From: Mytilus californianus
Taxonomy: Eukaryota; Mollusca; Bivalvia; Mytilida; Mytilidae
Length of the DNA stretch: 64,000 nt
Reading direction: 5' to 3'
Assembly (NCBI RefSeq): GCF_021869535.1
Contig: NW_026262690.1
Span: forward strand, 66,303,995-66,367,994
Each line of letters opens with the position of its first letter. The stretch's first letter is position 1. Below the pieces are notes generated by a model. That model saw only the letters and a list, made by a program, of their open reading frames with translations. It did not search any database and had not been told where the DNA came from. This document shows positions 35,800 to 46,656 of the stretch, in pieces. A program made the translations under genes and the position numbers.

Positions 35800-38700
35800 T
35801 ATTCTAAAACCTAGTACCGCAAACATCATTATAAGCACAAATGAGTTGTGGCTCAAAAGGACGCATTATTTTTACAAAAGTTGCAACGTGAATGGTCACA
35901 TTTCGTAAAGTTTACGTTGCTTTAAACAATTCATTTCTGTAATGAATCTTGTTTTATTTATTTGTTTCAATATTATTTTTTTTTCATCGAAGGTTTTCAT
36001 ACCATTTTCCTTTTTATTCAATTCCATTTTAATTTGATTTTTTTAACTACCTTTTTCCTAATAATTAAATTTTGGTCTAAAACAACACCTAATCTCACTT
36101 TATCACTTAACAACATATTTTATTTTGTTGGTATTCGAGGAATAGATATTTATAAAATGTAGGCATTCCAGGAAGACACCCCTTCAAATATTAATTTGAT
36201 TTGGCCTACCAAGTGTTTTGATTTGAGCACCACTGCATTTTGATTGGAGCACCACTGCATGGTGAGTCTTCCATTGACGAAAACACACGTCGTCAAATGC
36301 TTTAATATTTCTTCCACTTGAAATAATATTCCAGAATAGTTCTTCTATTTTGAACTGATACTCATGTATTATAAAGGAACTTCTATTCCATGACATCTTT
36401 GATGAGTTTATTTAATCTAAAAATCAAGAAGTGTTGTAAATTTATTAAATGAAGACCTACCGATGTTTTTAAGATGTTAGTTCGTGAAATTTCGGACAGA
36501 AGACATTTGCGTTTCTTTATCTGCAACAAGAAAGGACGTTTGCTCTCCAAGCATGGTGGATACTTGGGCTCCAAACTTGGACACTTGTGCTTTGAATTTT
36601 GATACACCTGCACTAAATAAATCGGACTTTTACGCTGTTTACCAGTATACCATCTTATCTGTAATCGTATAATGTTATTCATTACGCTAACTTAAATCAA
36701 CTTTGTTAATAGTTTACATTGACATAGTCATAAAACATGGATATAAAAGTTGTAGAGACAAATAAAGTAAAAAAAGTGTATATATGTATTTTAAGAACTG
36801 GTTAAGAATCATTTCATCTCCACTTTAATGAATAACTTTACTCAACTCTTCCTTTTCTTTTTCTTTTTTGAAGAGTTGCCTAGAAAAAACTGTTAACTTC
36901 ATGAAAACTAGATATAATGACGAGTTTACATCTCAGTAATGACAAATTACGCGAGCCAAACATGGAGGGAAGTCATAAAACACAAAAGCTTAATAGTCTT
37001 GTATAAAAAAAATCTAATACAATTTTTTTTTAAAATACTCTTTTTGATAGTCGTTATCATAAATACTTCACCATGAATAAAATTTCCTTATATTGATAAA
37101 AGAAAATAATTAATTTCACATTAAGAAAACAATGTAAGGCCAAAATTTAAATCAAATATCCAATGTTGAGATATGAAGAGGAGAAGAAAACGATATGCAT
37201 GGACACGGGGTTCAGGATAAAAGTGTATATCTAGTGACATCTTGGAAAAGCAGGTAATAATATGTGATATTAACTTGATCCACTATACTGGACATGAATT
37301 CCGGAGAGAATTGTCAAGCTTTTATATGAAGGCTTCATAATTTAAACCGGCTTAAATAAATTTACTCTGAATGAGGCTGTAAAAAACCCACAATTGTTTT
37401 AATTTATTATTATGCACTCGTTGCTATACTGGCATTTCAAAGCGGAGTGAACGACTATACACATTGCATGTTTGTGACATTCACCTTTTTGTTTTTTCGA
37501 ACTGTTTCACAATTTGCAATACTCGTTTTTTTGTTTTTGTTCTCATTAAAAATTCATTGCAATCAATGTTGATGTGTTGAAACAATCTTAAAGAAATATT
37601 TATTGCATTTCCTCTTTGAGTAACTATCCATGAAGTTTCAAACTCTAAAGCAAATAACGACATCCAAAAATCGATGTTGTATCAGTAATGGAGTTCCGGT
37701 TCTTAAATCTACTTCCTGTTGACACTCAAACATGAAATAATGATGACTACTAAAACGGCCATTCTCTCTAAGATTTTTCCAGAGATTTCACTTCGAAATA
37801 TCGACTGAATTCATTAACAAAGTATTTGTTCGACGTGAGCTTCATTAGAAGTTCACAGCGGAGCCGGAAACCGTCTTAAAACACTGTGATTAAGTTGCAT
37901 ACAGAATTTGCAAGATTAAAGCTGTGTAGTAGATGTTGGGAAGTCCATAATGCTAATGCTTTCATCAACGTCGTTATTTGAATAAGAAACTATACCATTA
38001 ACCAAGGCGTGGAACCGATTTGCCCATTTGTGCTGTTATTGAACGTAACTAGCAGCAATGGACGAGACGGAAAATCAATACTTGGAATCATTATAATGTT
38101 TGTTTAAGTAGACTTTGCGAAAAACATTTTGTTACCACGCTTTTATGAGTAAAATTGTGAATAACTGGAGATGTATAATTTTATTTGTTTTAAGTGTATT
38201 CAAGTACGTCTCAAGCATATTGCTTATTATTAGATGTTCCACGGGGTTCCAAAGAATATTACCGTGTAATAAAACACTCTGTTTCCATAGTTGTACTAAT
38301 CTTTATAAATTTCTTGCTGCATTTTATGTCACATTTATAGTTATTTTATTGTAATGTGATATTTTACATTAGAATAACGGTCGTTAAGTGTCTGAGTCTG
38401 GAATAATATTTCCTGATTTCTGATCTTCCTCGGGGACAAGTTTACCATTTTATTTTGACCCATTCATTTAAAGGTCACAGATGTTGAAAAAAAAATCATG
38501 TCTAAGTCAGATTTGTTAAATCCAGTTGTTAAGCAAACAACAATCAATCAATGATCAATTTCATCTAGTATTTTCGTATATTTATTATTCAAACTATAGT
38601 TACAGAATAAATCATTTCAATTTTAGTTCACAAGAGACGAAAATCCGATTATTCAAAATCAGAATTCCTCTTTAATTTCGAAACCTTACATTGTTGGTAC

Positions 38701-38960
38701 TCAATGCACTACTTCTACTATAGTGGTAGAAAAAAGTAGAAATAAAAACAAGAAAAGGAAAAGGTAAAAATATAATTCGGAAGTTACCCAAGCTTCAATT
38801 TTGGAGAAATGTTACATTGTTAAGGCTTTATACGACTTCATGTTTATTAATATATTTCATCACAGATTTTTGTTTTCTATATTATGATAAATTTATCCAA
38901 TGCTTAAACTTTGCTTTATAATATATACGTATCAACTTTTAAGTATTTTGAAAATTTATT
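35800..38960. other. Mostly quiet non-coding stretch
   Basis: Besides the 22-bp repeats listed separately, only chance frames are present (up to 99 codons at 36383-36682 on minus, over low-quality repeats). No gene seen. Confidence 0.45.
36216..36259. repeat. 22-bp direct repeat, two copies
   Basis: TTTTGATTTGAGCACCACTG CA is followed at once by a copy with one change and one shift (GATTGGAGC). A looser series of about 22-base units, including CTTGGACACTTGTGCTTTGA, lies at 36555-36620. Confidence 0.75.
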
Positions 38961-38969
38961 TATTAACAT

Positions 38970-39460
38970 TATTTTAAGTTGATAGCTGCTCTCTGTTTGC
39001 GTGTTGTGCGTAAAATCAAATTTGGAAATGACGGGTTAATCGTTTGTGAGGACACTGAGCCGAGACAGCAACCAAGCGACAGAATTTTACAAAAAGAAAT
39101 AATATAAAAAGGCCCCCATAGGCCCTTCAACTTGGACAAAATCCTAAACGATATGGCACGCTCCAAATACTTGACTAATGGTGGATGAATTGAACAGAGC
39201 TGATCGAAAAATAAATGACTAGAATCAAATAAAACTAAGATGAGAACAATGTTAAACTCATCAAGAGACAACGACCACTCTAGTAGAAGAGAGGCAAAAG
39301 ATACCAAAGGGACATTCAATCTCATAAGTCGTGGCAAAACAAAAAAAGAGAAAGATCAAAAGACACAACAGTACACAAAACACCTCATAGAAAACAAAAC
39401 ACTGAGCAACACGTACTCCAACAAAACGTGGGAGATCTCAGGTCTCAGGTGATAGTAAGT
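38970..39460 (+). repeat. Interspersed element with conserved 122-codon minus frame
   Basis: Contains AAACTCATCAAGAGACAACG, GATACCAAAGGGACATTCAA and CACTGAGCAACACGTACTCC, an order I recognise from mussel repeats. The minus strand has an open frame at 39337-38969 (122 codons) ending SFPNLILRTTRKQRAAINLK. The frame may reflect a former element protein, but I see no catalytic motif and cannot assign it. Confidence 0.6.
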
Positions 39461-39479
39461 GTCTATACCTCCCTGTTAT

Positions 39480-39925
39480 CTGAATGGGAGAGAGAAAAGT
39501 CGGTGAAACAACAAATTATTCTATCGTATTAAGTTACTGAAAACAAACTTAAAAAGAATTCATTAAATTCCTGATATCGACTGTTGTACCTATAAGTAAA
39601 TAGCATTGGCAATTAAACCACATTTCCTTATTTTTATATTCATGTAGTACGGTATAAATTGTGGAAGAAATGCATTTTACTGTATTTCTGAATGTCTATC
39701 CTAACTTGTTTAGATGCATTGTTGTTGTCATGTTAATTAAAAGTATGTGTTTGCATGTAAGTTATTAGCACAGAAGAGTTTTTTTTTATTCTTAAAATAC
39801 AGTAGAACTTGCCAATATGTATCCCTTTAATTAAGTATTTCACCTCTTTATGTGGAAGACCTTTTGATTTTGTTCGGATTATTTCATTTCTTTCTTAAAC
39901 TATTTTTTTCTGCTTTCGTTTCGTA
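39480..39925. other. Non-coding AT-rich stretch
   Basis: Nothing recognised. Confidence 0.5.
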
Positions 39926-39934
39926 AAATTATTA

Positions 39935-40095
39935 TTTGTTGGTGTTTAACGCCACTTTCATCTACCTTGGCTTAAACAATGGCGGCTAGTTGTATAGGTG
40001 GAAGAAGGCGTAATGCCTGTGGAGAACCATCGATCTTTGTCAATTAGGAAGTAGACCGGCCTAATTGCGAGCTGGGTTCGTGCTCACAAGCTCAT
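39935..40095 (+). repeat. GGTGTTTAACGCCACTTTCA repeat
   Basis: Starts TTGGTGTTTAACGCCACTTT, then ACAATGGCGGCTAGTTGTAT, GTGGAGAACCATCGATC and GCGAGCTGGGTTCGTGC. Related short elements are widespread in molluscs from memory, possibly SINE-derived. No RNA polymerase III boxes were proved. Confidence 0.6.
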
Positions 40096-40102
40096 AGTTG
40101 AC

Positions 40103-40345
40103 AGAATATTGATCACCGTTGATGAACTACACAGGCAAATTTTGTTCACGTGAATTTCACGTAAAAAAAATTTACGTGAAATTCACCTCAAACGAGCTAA
40201 TACGTGAAACTCACGTGAATTGAGATTCACATGAATCTAACGTGAAATTTGTCACACGAATTCACGTGAACTTTACAAAAAAATGGTATTTTTCATGATT
40301 TCAATTTATTTTGAAAATTCAGGTAAAAAAATTTATGGGTAGCAA
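40103..40345 (+). repeat. TTCACGTGAA palindrome repeat, copy A
   Basis: Begins ATTGATCACCGTTGATGAAC TACACAGGC and continues with many TTCACGTGAA or ACGTGAA words separated by roughly 15-25 bases. It ends ATGGTATTTTTCATGATTTC. Copy B at 41346 starts with the same sequence; the retroelement tail and RT fragment lie between them. Confidence 0.85.
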
Positions 40346-40940
40346 GCTCATAGTTAAAATTGAGAATGGAAATGGGGAATGTGTCAAAGAGACAACAACC
40401 CGACCAAAGAGCAAAAAACAGCCGAAGGCCACCAATGGGTCTTCAACACAGAGAGAAAATCCAGCACCCGGAGGCGGGCTTCTGCTGGCCCTAAAAAAAT
40501 GTGTACTAGTTCAGTGAAAATGGACGCCATACTAAACTCCAAAACATATAAATGAACTAACATTATAAAACATACAGGACTAAAAAAGGCCAGAGGCTCC
40601 TGACTTGGGACAGGCGCAAAAATGTGGCGGAGTTAAACATATTTTGTGAGATCTCAACTATCCCCTGTACCTCTAGCCAATGTAGATTAAACAAACACAC
40701 AGCAATACGCACAGTAAAACTCAGTTTAAAAGAAGTCCGAGTCCGATGTCAGAATAGGTAACAAAAGAAACTAAGCAAAATGAAAATGATACATAAATAA
40801 ACAAAGGACTACTAGCAGTTACTGACATGCCAGCTCCAGATCGACGTCAATAAAATTGATTAAAAGATTATGTCTTCATCATATGAAAATCAAGCACAAT
40901 CCCTCCCGTTAGGGGTTTAGTATCATACCATCATAAAAAA
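40346..40940 (-). repeat. 3' tail of an RT element (GTGTCAAAGAGACAACAAC family)
   Basis: Read on plus: GAGAATGGAAATGGGGAATG, GTGTCAAAGAGACAACAACC, GAGGCGGGCTTCTGCTGG, TGGACGCCATACTAAACTCC, then GAGGCTCCTGACTTGGGACA and CCCTCCCGTTAGGGGTTTAG. On minus this follows the RT stop codon at 40995, so it is the element's 3' untranslated end. The 68-codon plus frame inside it is spurious. Confidence 0.75.
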
Positions 40941-40994
40941 ATGAGAAGAACATAACCCGTATATTGCCAACAACTGGTTTTAGAATAAACGTGT

Positions 40995-41343
40995 TTATTT
41001 CCGATGCAAAGACCCAACGAGTGAATCAATATTAATACCAAACTGTGCCATCTTTAATGACATGACAACAGTATCGTAACTATATCCCTTATGAATAAGT
41101 CTGTTTAAAAGTTTAGTTAGCTTTTGAGGTGAATGCCGACATTTTTGTGCTTTGTAAAGAATATTACCATAAAAGATTGGGTGTGAAATACCTGAACGTA
41201 TAAGATGTCTGCATGTTGATTTATATTTACGAAAGATGTCCTTGTACCGATGATAAAATTTAGTAAATATATTGACTAGTTTGTGATATCGAAAACCTTG
41301 GTGTAATAATTTTTCAGTAATACAGAGATTTCTTTCGTTAACA
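40995..41343 (-). pseudogene. Reverse-transcriptase C-terminal fragment
   Basis: An open minus-strand frame of about 115 codons without ATG, ending at TAA (40997-40995). It begins near NERNLCITEKLLHQGFRYHK, continues KFYHRYKDIFRKYKSTCRHL, then SGISHPIFYGNILYKA, and ends DSLVGSLHRK. This is the C-terminal module of the mussel RT family; the relic at 22470 has the equivalent GRYQDIVGKYSV segment, so the two are subfamilies of one lineage. No stops or shifts occur within the fragment, which suggests a fairly young insertion, but the 5' side is truncated at the TTCACGTGAA repeat. The catalytic domain is absent. Confidence 0.75.
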
Positions 41344-41345
41344 GC

Positions 41346-41650
41346 ATATTGATCACCGTTGATGAACTACACGGGCACTATTTGATCACGTGAAATTCAC
41401 GTGAAAAAAATATACGTGAAATTCTCTTCAAACGAGCTTATACGTGAAAATCACGTGAAAATTTTTGTGAATTGAGATTCACATAAATCTGACGTGAAAT
41501 TTGTTACATGAATTTCACGTAAACTTTACAAAAATGGTATTTTTCATGATTTTAATTAAATTTTAAAATTCGGGTGAATAAAAATTCCTGTGATTTTCAA
41601 GTGTAATTCACGTGCGTTTCACATGAGATCCACATGTAACTCAATTCACG
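41346..41650 (+). repeat. TTCACGTGAA palindrome repeat, copy B
   Basis: Begins ATTGATCACCGTTGATGAAC TACACGGGC and repeats ACGTGAA/TTCACGTG words. It extends beyond copy A with GTAATTCACGTGCGTTTCAC and ends CAATTCACGTGAGTGAAATT. It is diverged from copy A by point changes and one insertion of about 10 bases. Confidence 0.85.
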
Positions 41651-41654
41651 TGAG

Positions 41655-43430
41655 TGAAATTTCCCTGTGTTGTTAGAAAACTGTCTACCGGGACCCTTTC
41701 GCAACCTTTTCCTTTGGGAATTATCTTCCTGTGCACTGTTTTCTTGTTAATACTCCTCCAGACCTTCTGACAATAAAAGTTATCGATTTAAGAAACTTGT
41801 TAAATGTTAGTTTCTACACAGGGACGATCCGTTAAATGTTGATCTTAAAACTGAGGTCATGTTTCAGGGGTCAATTTGACGTTTTAAATTTGACCTTTGC
41901 TGGTTATTGCTTAAGAGATATAAGAGATATAAAAAAAAAATGGAGTAAAAAAGTTTTGGACATTATTAAGAAGATTTGAAACATTTAGCTCAAACCAATC
42001 CGGTGACATTTACAGGAGTTAGTTCCTCTAAAATACTTAAATTTATGATTTATAGGTTATTGTTTTTAAAATACTGAAAAATGAAAAAGCCATAGAGTCT
42101 TTTACATTAGTGTAGAGACATGTGACCTTGATAAAGCGGAAAGACCTTCAATTGTCTTCTCAGCCATTGGTTTTTAATTGTCTATATTTTTTTTTATCAC
42201 CGAAATACTTACAAACATTCAATGGATTAAAAAATATATCTTAACCCTTTTCATACGATCTACAGTCCATCTGGTACGAAATATACTAGTATATACCAGC
42301 TCTAACTAACAAAGAGATTTGTACGCTAATGTGAACTAAACATAAAGGGTGCGAGATTTCAACAGTGACATACATCTCCGTGTCATACAAGACACATAAC
42401 TTATTACACGCCCACAACACAAGAGTAATTGTATTTGGAAATATAAGTATAGTAACGGAAATGAACTTCATATTTGAAGTTTCATGTTTTTAAGACTTCA
42501 AAAATTTATCATTGTATTGTGCTTGACGACAGATGTTTGCAGTCGTATGAAAACATTGGTTAGTTGTAGTCGTCCTCGGTGTCGTTCTCCTTGAATATTC
42601 GTGTGTGGACAAACAATTTCCACATTCTATCTAGTAATAGCTGACCGATTCTATTGAAAATTTAACTCAATGTTTTCTTATATAAAACTGGAAAAGGAAT
42701 TTAAAAAAAACAGAAGCATGTCACAGATTGATGCACTTTCAAAGTTTTTCAAGATACAAAGGATCCAAAAATTTCAATCGGGTTTAGTCCGATTTCCTAT
42801 CGATAATTTTTTGTAATGTTTCTTTTTTTTTTGCATGTGTTTGTGATATTTTCATGAATACCTGATTGAAAATGTTGCCTTTATTTCCAATCTTGTGTTG
42901 GATCTATAGCTACAAGGACTGGAAATAGCATTTTGCATGGTACATTCTCTAATTGGTATGCGATTTTGTTTCATTTTAATTTGACAAGTAGTTTCCGTAA
43001 TGTGTCAACGGATTAAGGTTTCCAAACTATAAGGGGTTTAACTAGGGTTATCTCCAACATTTGAACGCCTTTACATTTTTGGCTGCGGACTTCCTAGAAA
43101 GTCCTCTTCAAACTCACTGCTTTGTTAGATATATATTTTGATGGCCCTTACACATCCTGTTACTTAGTTATAAAAGACCAAAGGTTCGAGAATAGCACGT
43201 ATACAAAAAAAAATGAAGATGGAACATAGAAATATGAATTTTAAATTCATCTAGGATGGGATAATTTTCTAAGAATACTAGTAATCTTGATACCAGCTTT
43301 CATAAGTACTGTAACAAATTACGCATATAGTTCGCGAGCTATAAAGGACAACGGGACCAAAATAGCATATAGTACATAGAATCAACGCATTGTCAAGAAC
43401 AATTACTATATATATTGACCAACTATTAGT
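41655..43430. other. Non-coding AT-rich stretch
   Basis: Nothing recognised beyond a small direct repeat, AAGAGATATAAGAGATATAA, near 41910. Confidence 0.5.
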
Positions 43431-43479
43431 GGTGGTCTGTTTGCTGTATATACGCAGCCACGTCCGCTTAGAATGAGAA

Positions 43480-43656
43480 CGTAAAGTACGATGCTGCCTA
43501 AAGGGAGACGTAAAGTACGATGCTGCCTAAAGGGAGACGTAAAGTACGATGCTGCCTAAAGGGAGACGTAAAGTACGATGCTGCTTAAAGGGAGATGTAA
43601 AGTACGATGCTGCCTAAAGGGAGACGTAAAGTACGATGCTGCCTAAAGGGAGACTA
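43480..43656. repeat. Minisatellite, 29-bp unit, six copies
   Basis: Unit GACGTAAAGTACGATGCTGC CTAAAGGGA, nearly identical copies (one with CTTAAAG and GATGTAAAG changes). The flanks (CGCAGCCACGTCCGCTTAGA on the left, GACTACCATGCATTTTCTCT on the right) are consistent with expansion inside an interspersed element. Confidence 0.95.
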
Positions 43657-43829
43657 CCATGCATTTTCTCTGCACATTTAAGCCTTGTATAACAACTCTT
43701 TAAGCGATCAGTAGATTGCTTTTTTCCAGCCAAAATGTCTGTCTCTATCTTACATCCAGCGAAATATGTCGTCTAAATTTCCATTATGCCACCTACATTA
43801 CATAACTTTCTATTTGGATTTAGAGTTTG

Positions 43830-43905
43830 TTTGTTCTCGTCCTGAATATGCATGAAATATTTGCCACTGGAGAATAGGCAAACAATCATCTATCAATCAA
43901 TCTAA
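43830..43905 (+). repeat. CGTCCTGAATATGCAT repeat end, copy 1
   Basis: CTCGTCCTGAATATGCATGA AATATTTGCCACTGG, followed by CAATC repeats. The same end is at 49405. It is probably the right end of the element that carries the 29-bp array. Confidence 0.7.
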
Positions 43906-43909
43906 TTCT

Positions 43910-46085
43910 TGAATTTAAAAGAGAATAACGAAAAAGAAAAACACTGAAATGGCTAGGCACACAATATATAATACCTCCCTTTGAGGTGCAGCTGTAATGC
44001 TTGTTAGATTTTCTCAACTTGCGAAAATCAATAGTTTTGATCACTCATGTAATTATTAGTGTCCATCTAAGGGATTAACCATAAGTAAATTTTACGACAA
44101 TGAATACTTTGTACATAATATCTGACCTTATTTCGAGTATTTGAATTATTTGGAGAAATTATTAAGTAATATTTTAGATTTTTCTTAAACATGTTTTTAT
44201 TTCTAATGGATTTTATCATGCATGAGAATAGAAAGATATATACTATTTCCTTTAAATATTAGGTCAAATTATAAAATAACTATTTGATGTTTAAAAATCC
44301 TATTTGAACACGTTTTTACTAGTAATTTGACTCGTATACAGTAAGACGTGGATTCTTTCGGGATAGATATATAGAACTTTGCTCGAAACTTCGAATCAAA
44401 ACGTAAATAAAAAATAGTCTTAAAATAAAAAAAAAAGGATATTTGGTGAATTAAAACAGAAGCATACTTACAGGAGGGTCTGGATAGGGGGTCCTTCATT
44501 TCTTTACTCTAAACTTTTTAGACCACTTTTCTCTATTCTTTATTTATTTTGCCCAATATTCTCTTTTCTTTACAATTTAGTACCCATTGTTTTTTCCCTA
44601 TTTGTTTCTCTATTCTTTATTTTTTTGTCCATTATTTTCCATTCTGTAAATTCAATCCACACCATCATACAAGTTAGGTACATCATTGGTTAGAATATTA
44701 ACACGTACATAATTGAAACAAGATTCTAGAATCTTCTTTGCTAAATACGATTTCCCAAAAAAATGCTATTTTGAAGTCTTTCCCGAATATAGTAAAAATA
44801 TCGAGAGGACGAAAAGTATATATGTGTAAATTTACAACCAAATGAAATGTACTTACTGCTATGTATTCAAAAGGGTTCATCTACTTACTGCTATACAGTC
44901 AATATATTCAAAAGGATTCATCCCGTAGTTGGTTTAATTCTGTAACTTAAAATGATGTTCGTAGTATATTATGCAACATTAAGTATAAATGAAAAGAGAC
45001 AAGGTCGTTACATATATGAGAGAGCAAAACTTAACAATATATCAAACGAAACGGACGTGGTCAAATGGTGGATTTACAGCTCATTTTAGCATGTTATGTT
45101 GTTGTTGGGGTGGGGGCGAGGGGTCTTTTATTTTTAAGTTTAGTCTCGCCAATGTATTATTCATATTAAGAACAGATAGGCGGATCATATTTATTTACAT
45201 ATTTTGAATAAATCTATTTATGTAACGGATTATTTTTGTCACTTATACTGCGATTAAACTTATTGAAATTTTAAATATCTGACTATGTCACTTTATATGA
45301 CGGAGTTGACCTGAAATTGAAAGATTTTTGTTTGTTTTCCGACCCTCGACGACGGCCAAATATTTATTAGGATGTTCAATGCTCGTGGTTTTAAGTCACA
45401 TGAAGAGACCTTTTTCGTTTCACAAAGAAGAGCAATTTTAAAGTAATAAATAAACTTAAAAGTATATGGAAATGGGATAGCAACTATAAAAGTTTAGTTG
45501 CTAGAATTAAATCCTTTATACGTGTTACCTATATCAATAATATTTGACAGTTGTGAACAGTTGTGGGATATCATGTCAACTCTCGCTGACCGTTTCCAAC
45601 ATTTTATATTTCCTGTACTATTATAGTACTTTTTATTGACAATTTGAGTACAAAATGAATCATTTTAGAAAAGTAAAAAAAGAATAAACCAAATATAACC
45701 AAGTTTTTTGATTAATTACATGATTGGTGTAGAATGTTATTTAATAATTCTCAAACAATCATTTTGTATTTTTACTCCCACAACATTAACATTTATTACG
45801 AATATTCAACGAATTGTCTTGTGTAAACACCGATTAATATTCTTTATAGATTAGTAATACCAATGCCACTTTAAATGTTGTAAAATCGTAAAGTTGATTA
45901 TTAATCGTTTTGATGTTGAATAACCCTCCGTAATATAAATAATATGAAGCAGACATGCGCAACCACGTGATTCAATGCACGTTGAATACACAAAGTCAAA
46001 AATAGATTATCAATAACAGTTGACGAGTAGTGTATTGGTGAACGGTCTATTATTTTTGTGGTAGTGATTTTACCGTTAGTAATTA
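43910..46085. other. Non-coding stretch upstream of the membrane-protein gene
   Basis: Includes a T-rich CTCTATTCTTTATTT-type degenerate repeat at 44500-44650 and a duplicated CTTACTGCTATGTATTCAAA / CTTACTGCTATACAGTC segment near 44855-44915. No gene seen. Confidence 0.5.
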
Positions 46086-46114
46086 ATGGTCGTTGGATTT
46101 AAAAAAATAACTGT

Positions 46115-46122
46115 TATATAAG
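46115..46122 (+). promoter_or_regulatory. TATA-like box upstream of the membrane-protein gene
   Basis: TATATAAG lies 70 bases before the ATG at 46192, which would place transcription start near 46145-46155 with a short leader. The surroundings are AT-rich, so chance occurrence is possible. The short leader without upstream ATG supports the chosen start. Confidence 0.45.
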
Positions 46123-46191
46123 ACATTTTTTGTTCGTTAAATATTTAATCGAATAAAGCTCAGATAAAAGGTAACCACGATTTTCACGAGA

Positions 46192-46656
46192 ATGTCAGAA
46201 CCCGAGCATGTAGACAGTAGTTCTGAAGTACTTCTTAGAGGAGGAACCAAACCTAATAATTTAAATAATTTTTCGAACGGTAGATCAACTGGTGCCATGG
46301 AAAAATATTCGTTAGACTATCAAAATTTGGAAATGGAATGTATAAGACTTCGGAAATACTTGTTTGGATTGACGGCAGTGGTTGTTGCCGGAGGGCTTAT
46401 TTTAGTGGTCACAATTTCTGTACTTTTTGGAAAACTCAGCCATGATTTGGTCAATCATTCACATCAGCCAAAAGTGGGAGAACAAATCGCTAAAATTCTC
46501 GAAACAGAAGAACTGTGTGTTCCTTGTGACAGTGTTAGACTAGGGCCTTCAGAAGACGAAGATAGGATGCTGGACGCTTTTATTCGCAGAAGTAAACCCA
46601 CCGGTGAAGAATGTTGTGTTGAAAAACCAAAACAACTCTTAGCTGTCTTAGAACTG
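46192..46656 (+). CDS. Type II membrane protein, first coding exon (TNF-ligand-like candidate)
   Basis: Encodes 155 residues before a consensus donor (CTG|GTAAGT at 46657). Residues 1-56 are hydrophilic, with no signal peptide. Residues 57-79 (LFGLTAVVVAGGLILVVTIS plus VLF) form one membrane helix preceded by RLRK, predicting a cytoplasmic N-terminus. The outer stalk has a possible N-glycosylation site (NHS, 88-90), ELCVPC with Cys109 and Cys112, an acidic stretch PSEDEDRMLD, and a CC pair at 141-142. It then enters an amphipathic helix that continues into exon 2. This plan and the CxxC...CC pattern resemble bivalve TNF-superfamily ligands as I remember them; collagen-like or other type II proteins are alternatives because the receptor-binding domain is not seen. 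Reading through the donor gives only two codons before a stop. Codon use and length clearly exceed the background. Confidence 0.8.

Noticed and set aside
40311..40517. 68-codon frame KKQPKATNGSSTQRENPAPG
   Set aside because: Lies entirely in a retroelement tail in antisense; similar frames occur at every copy.
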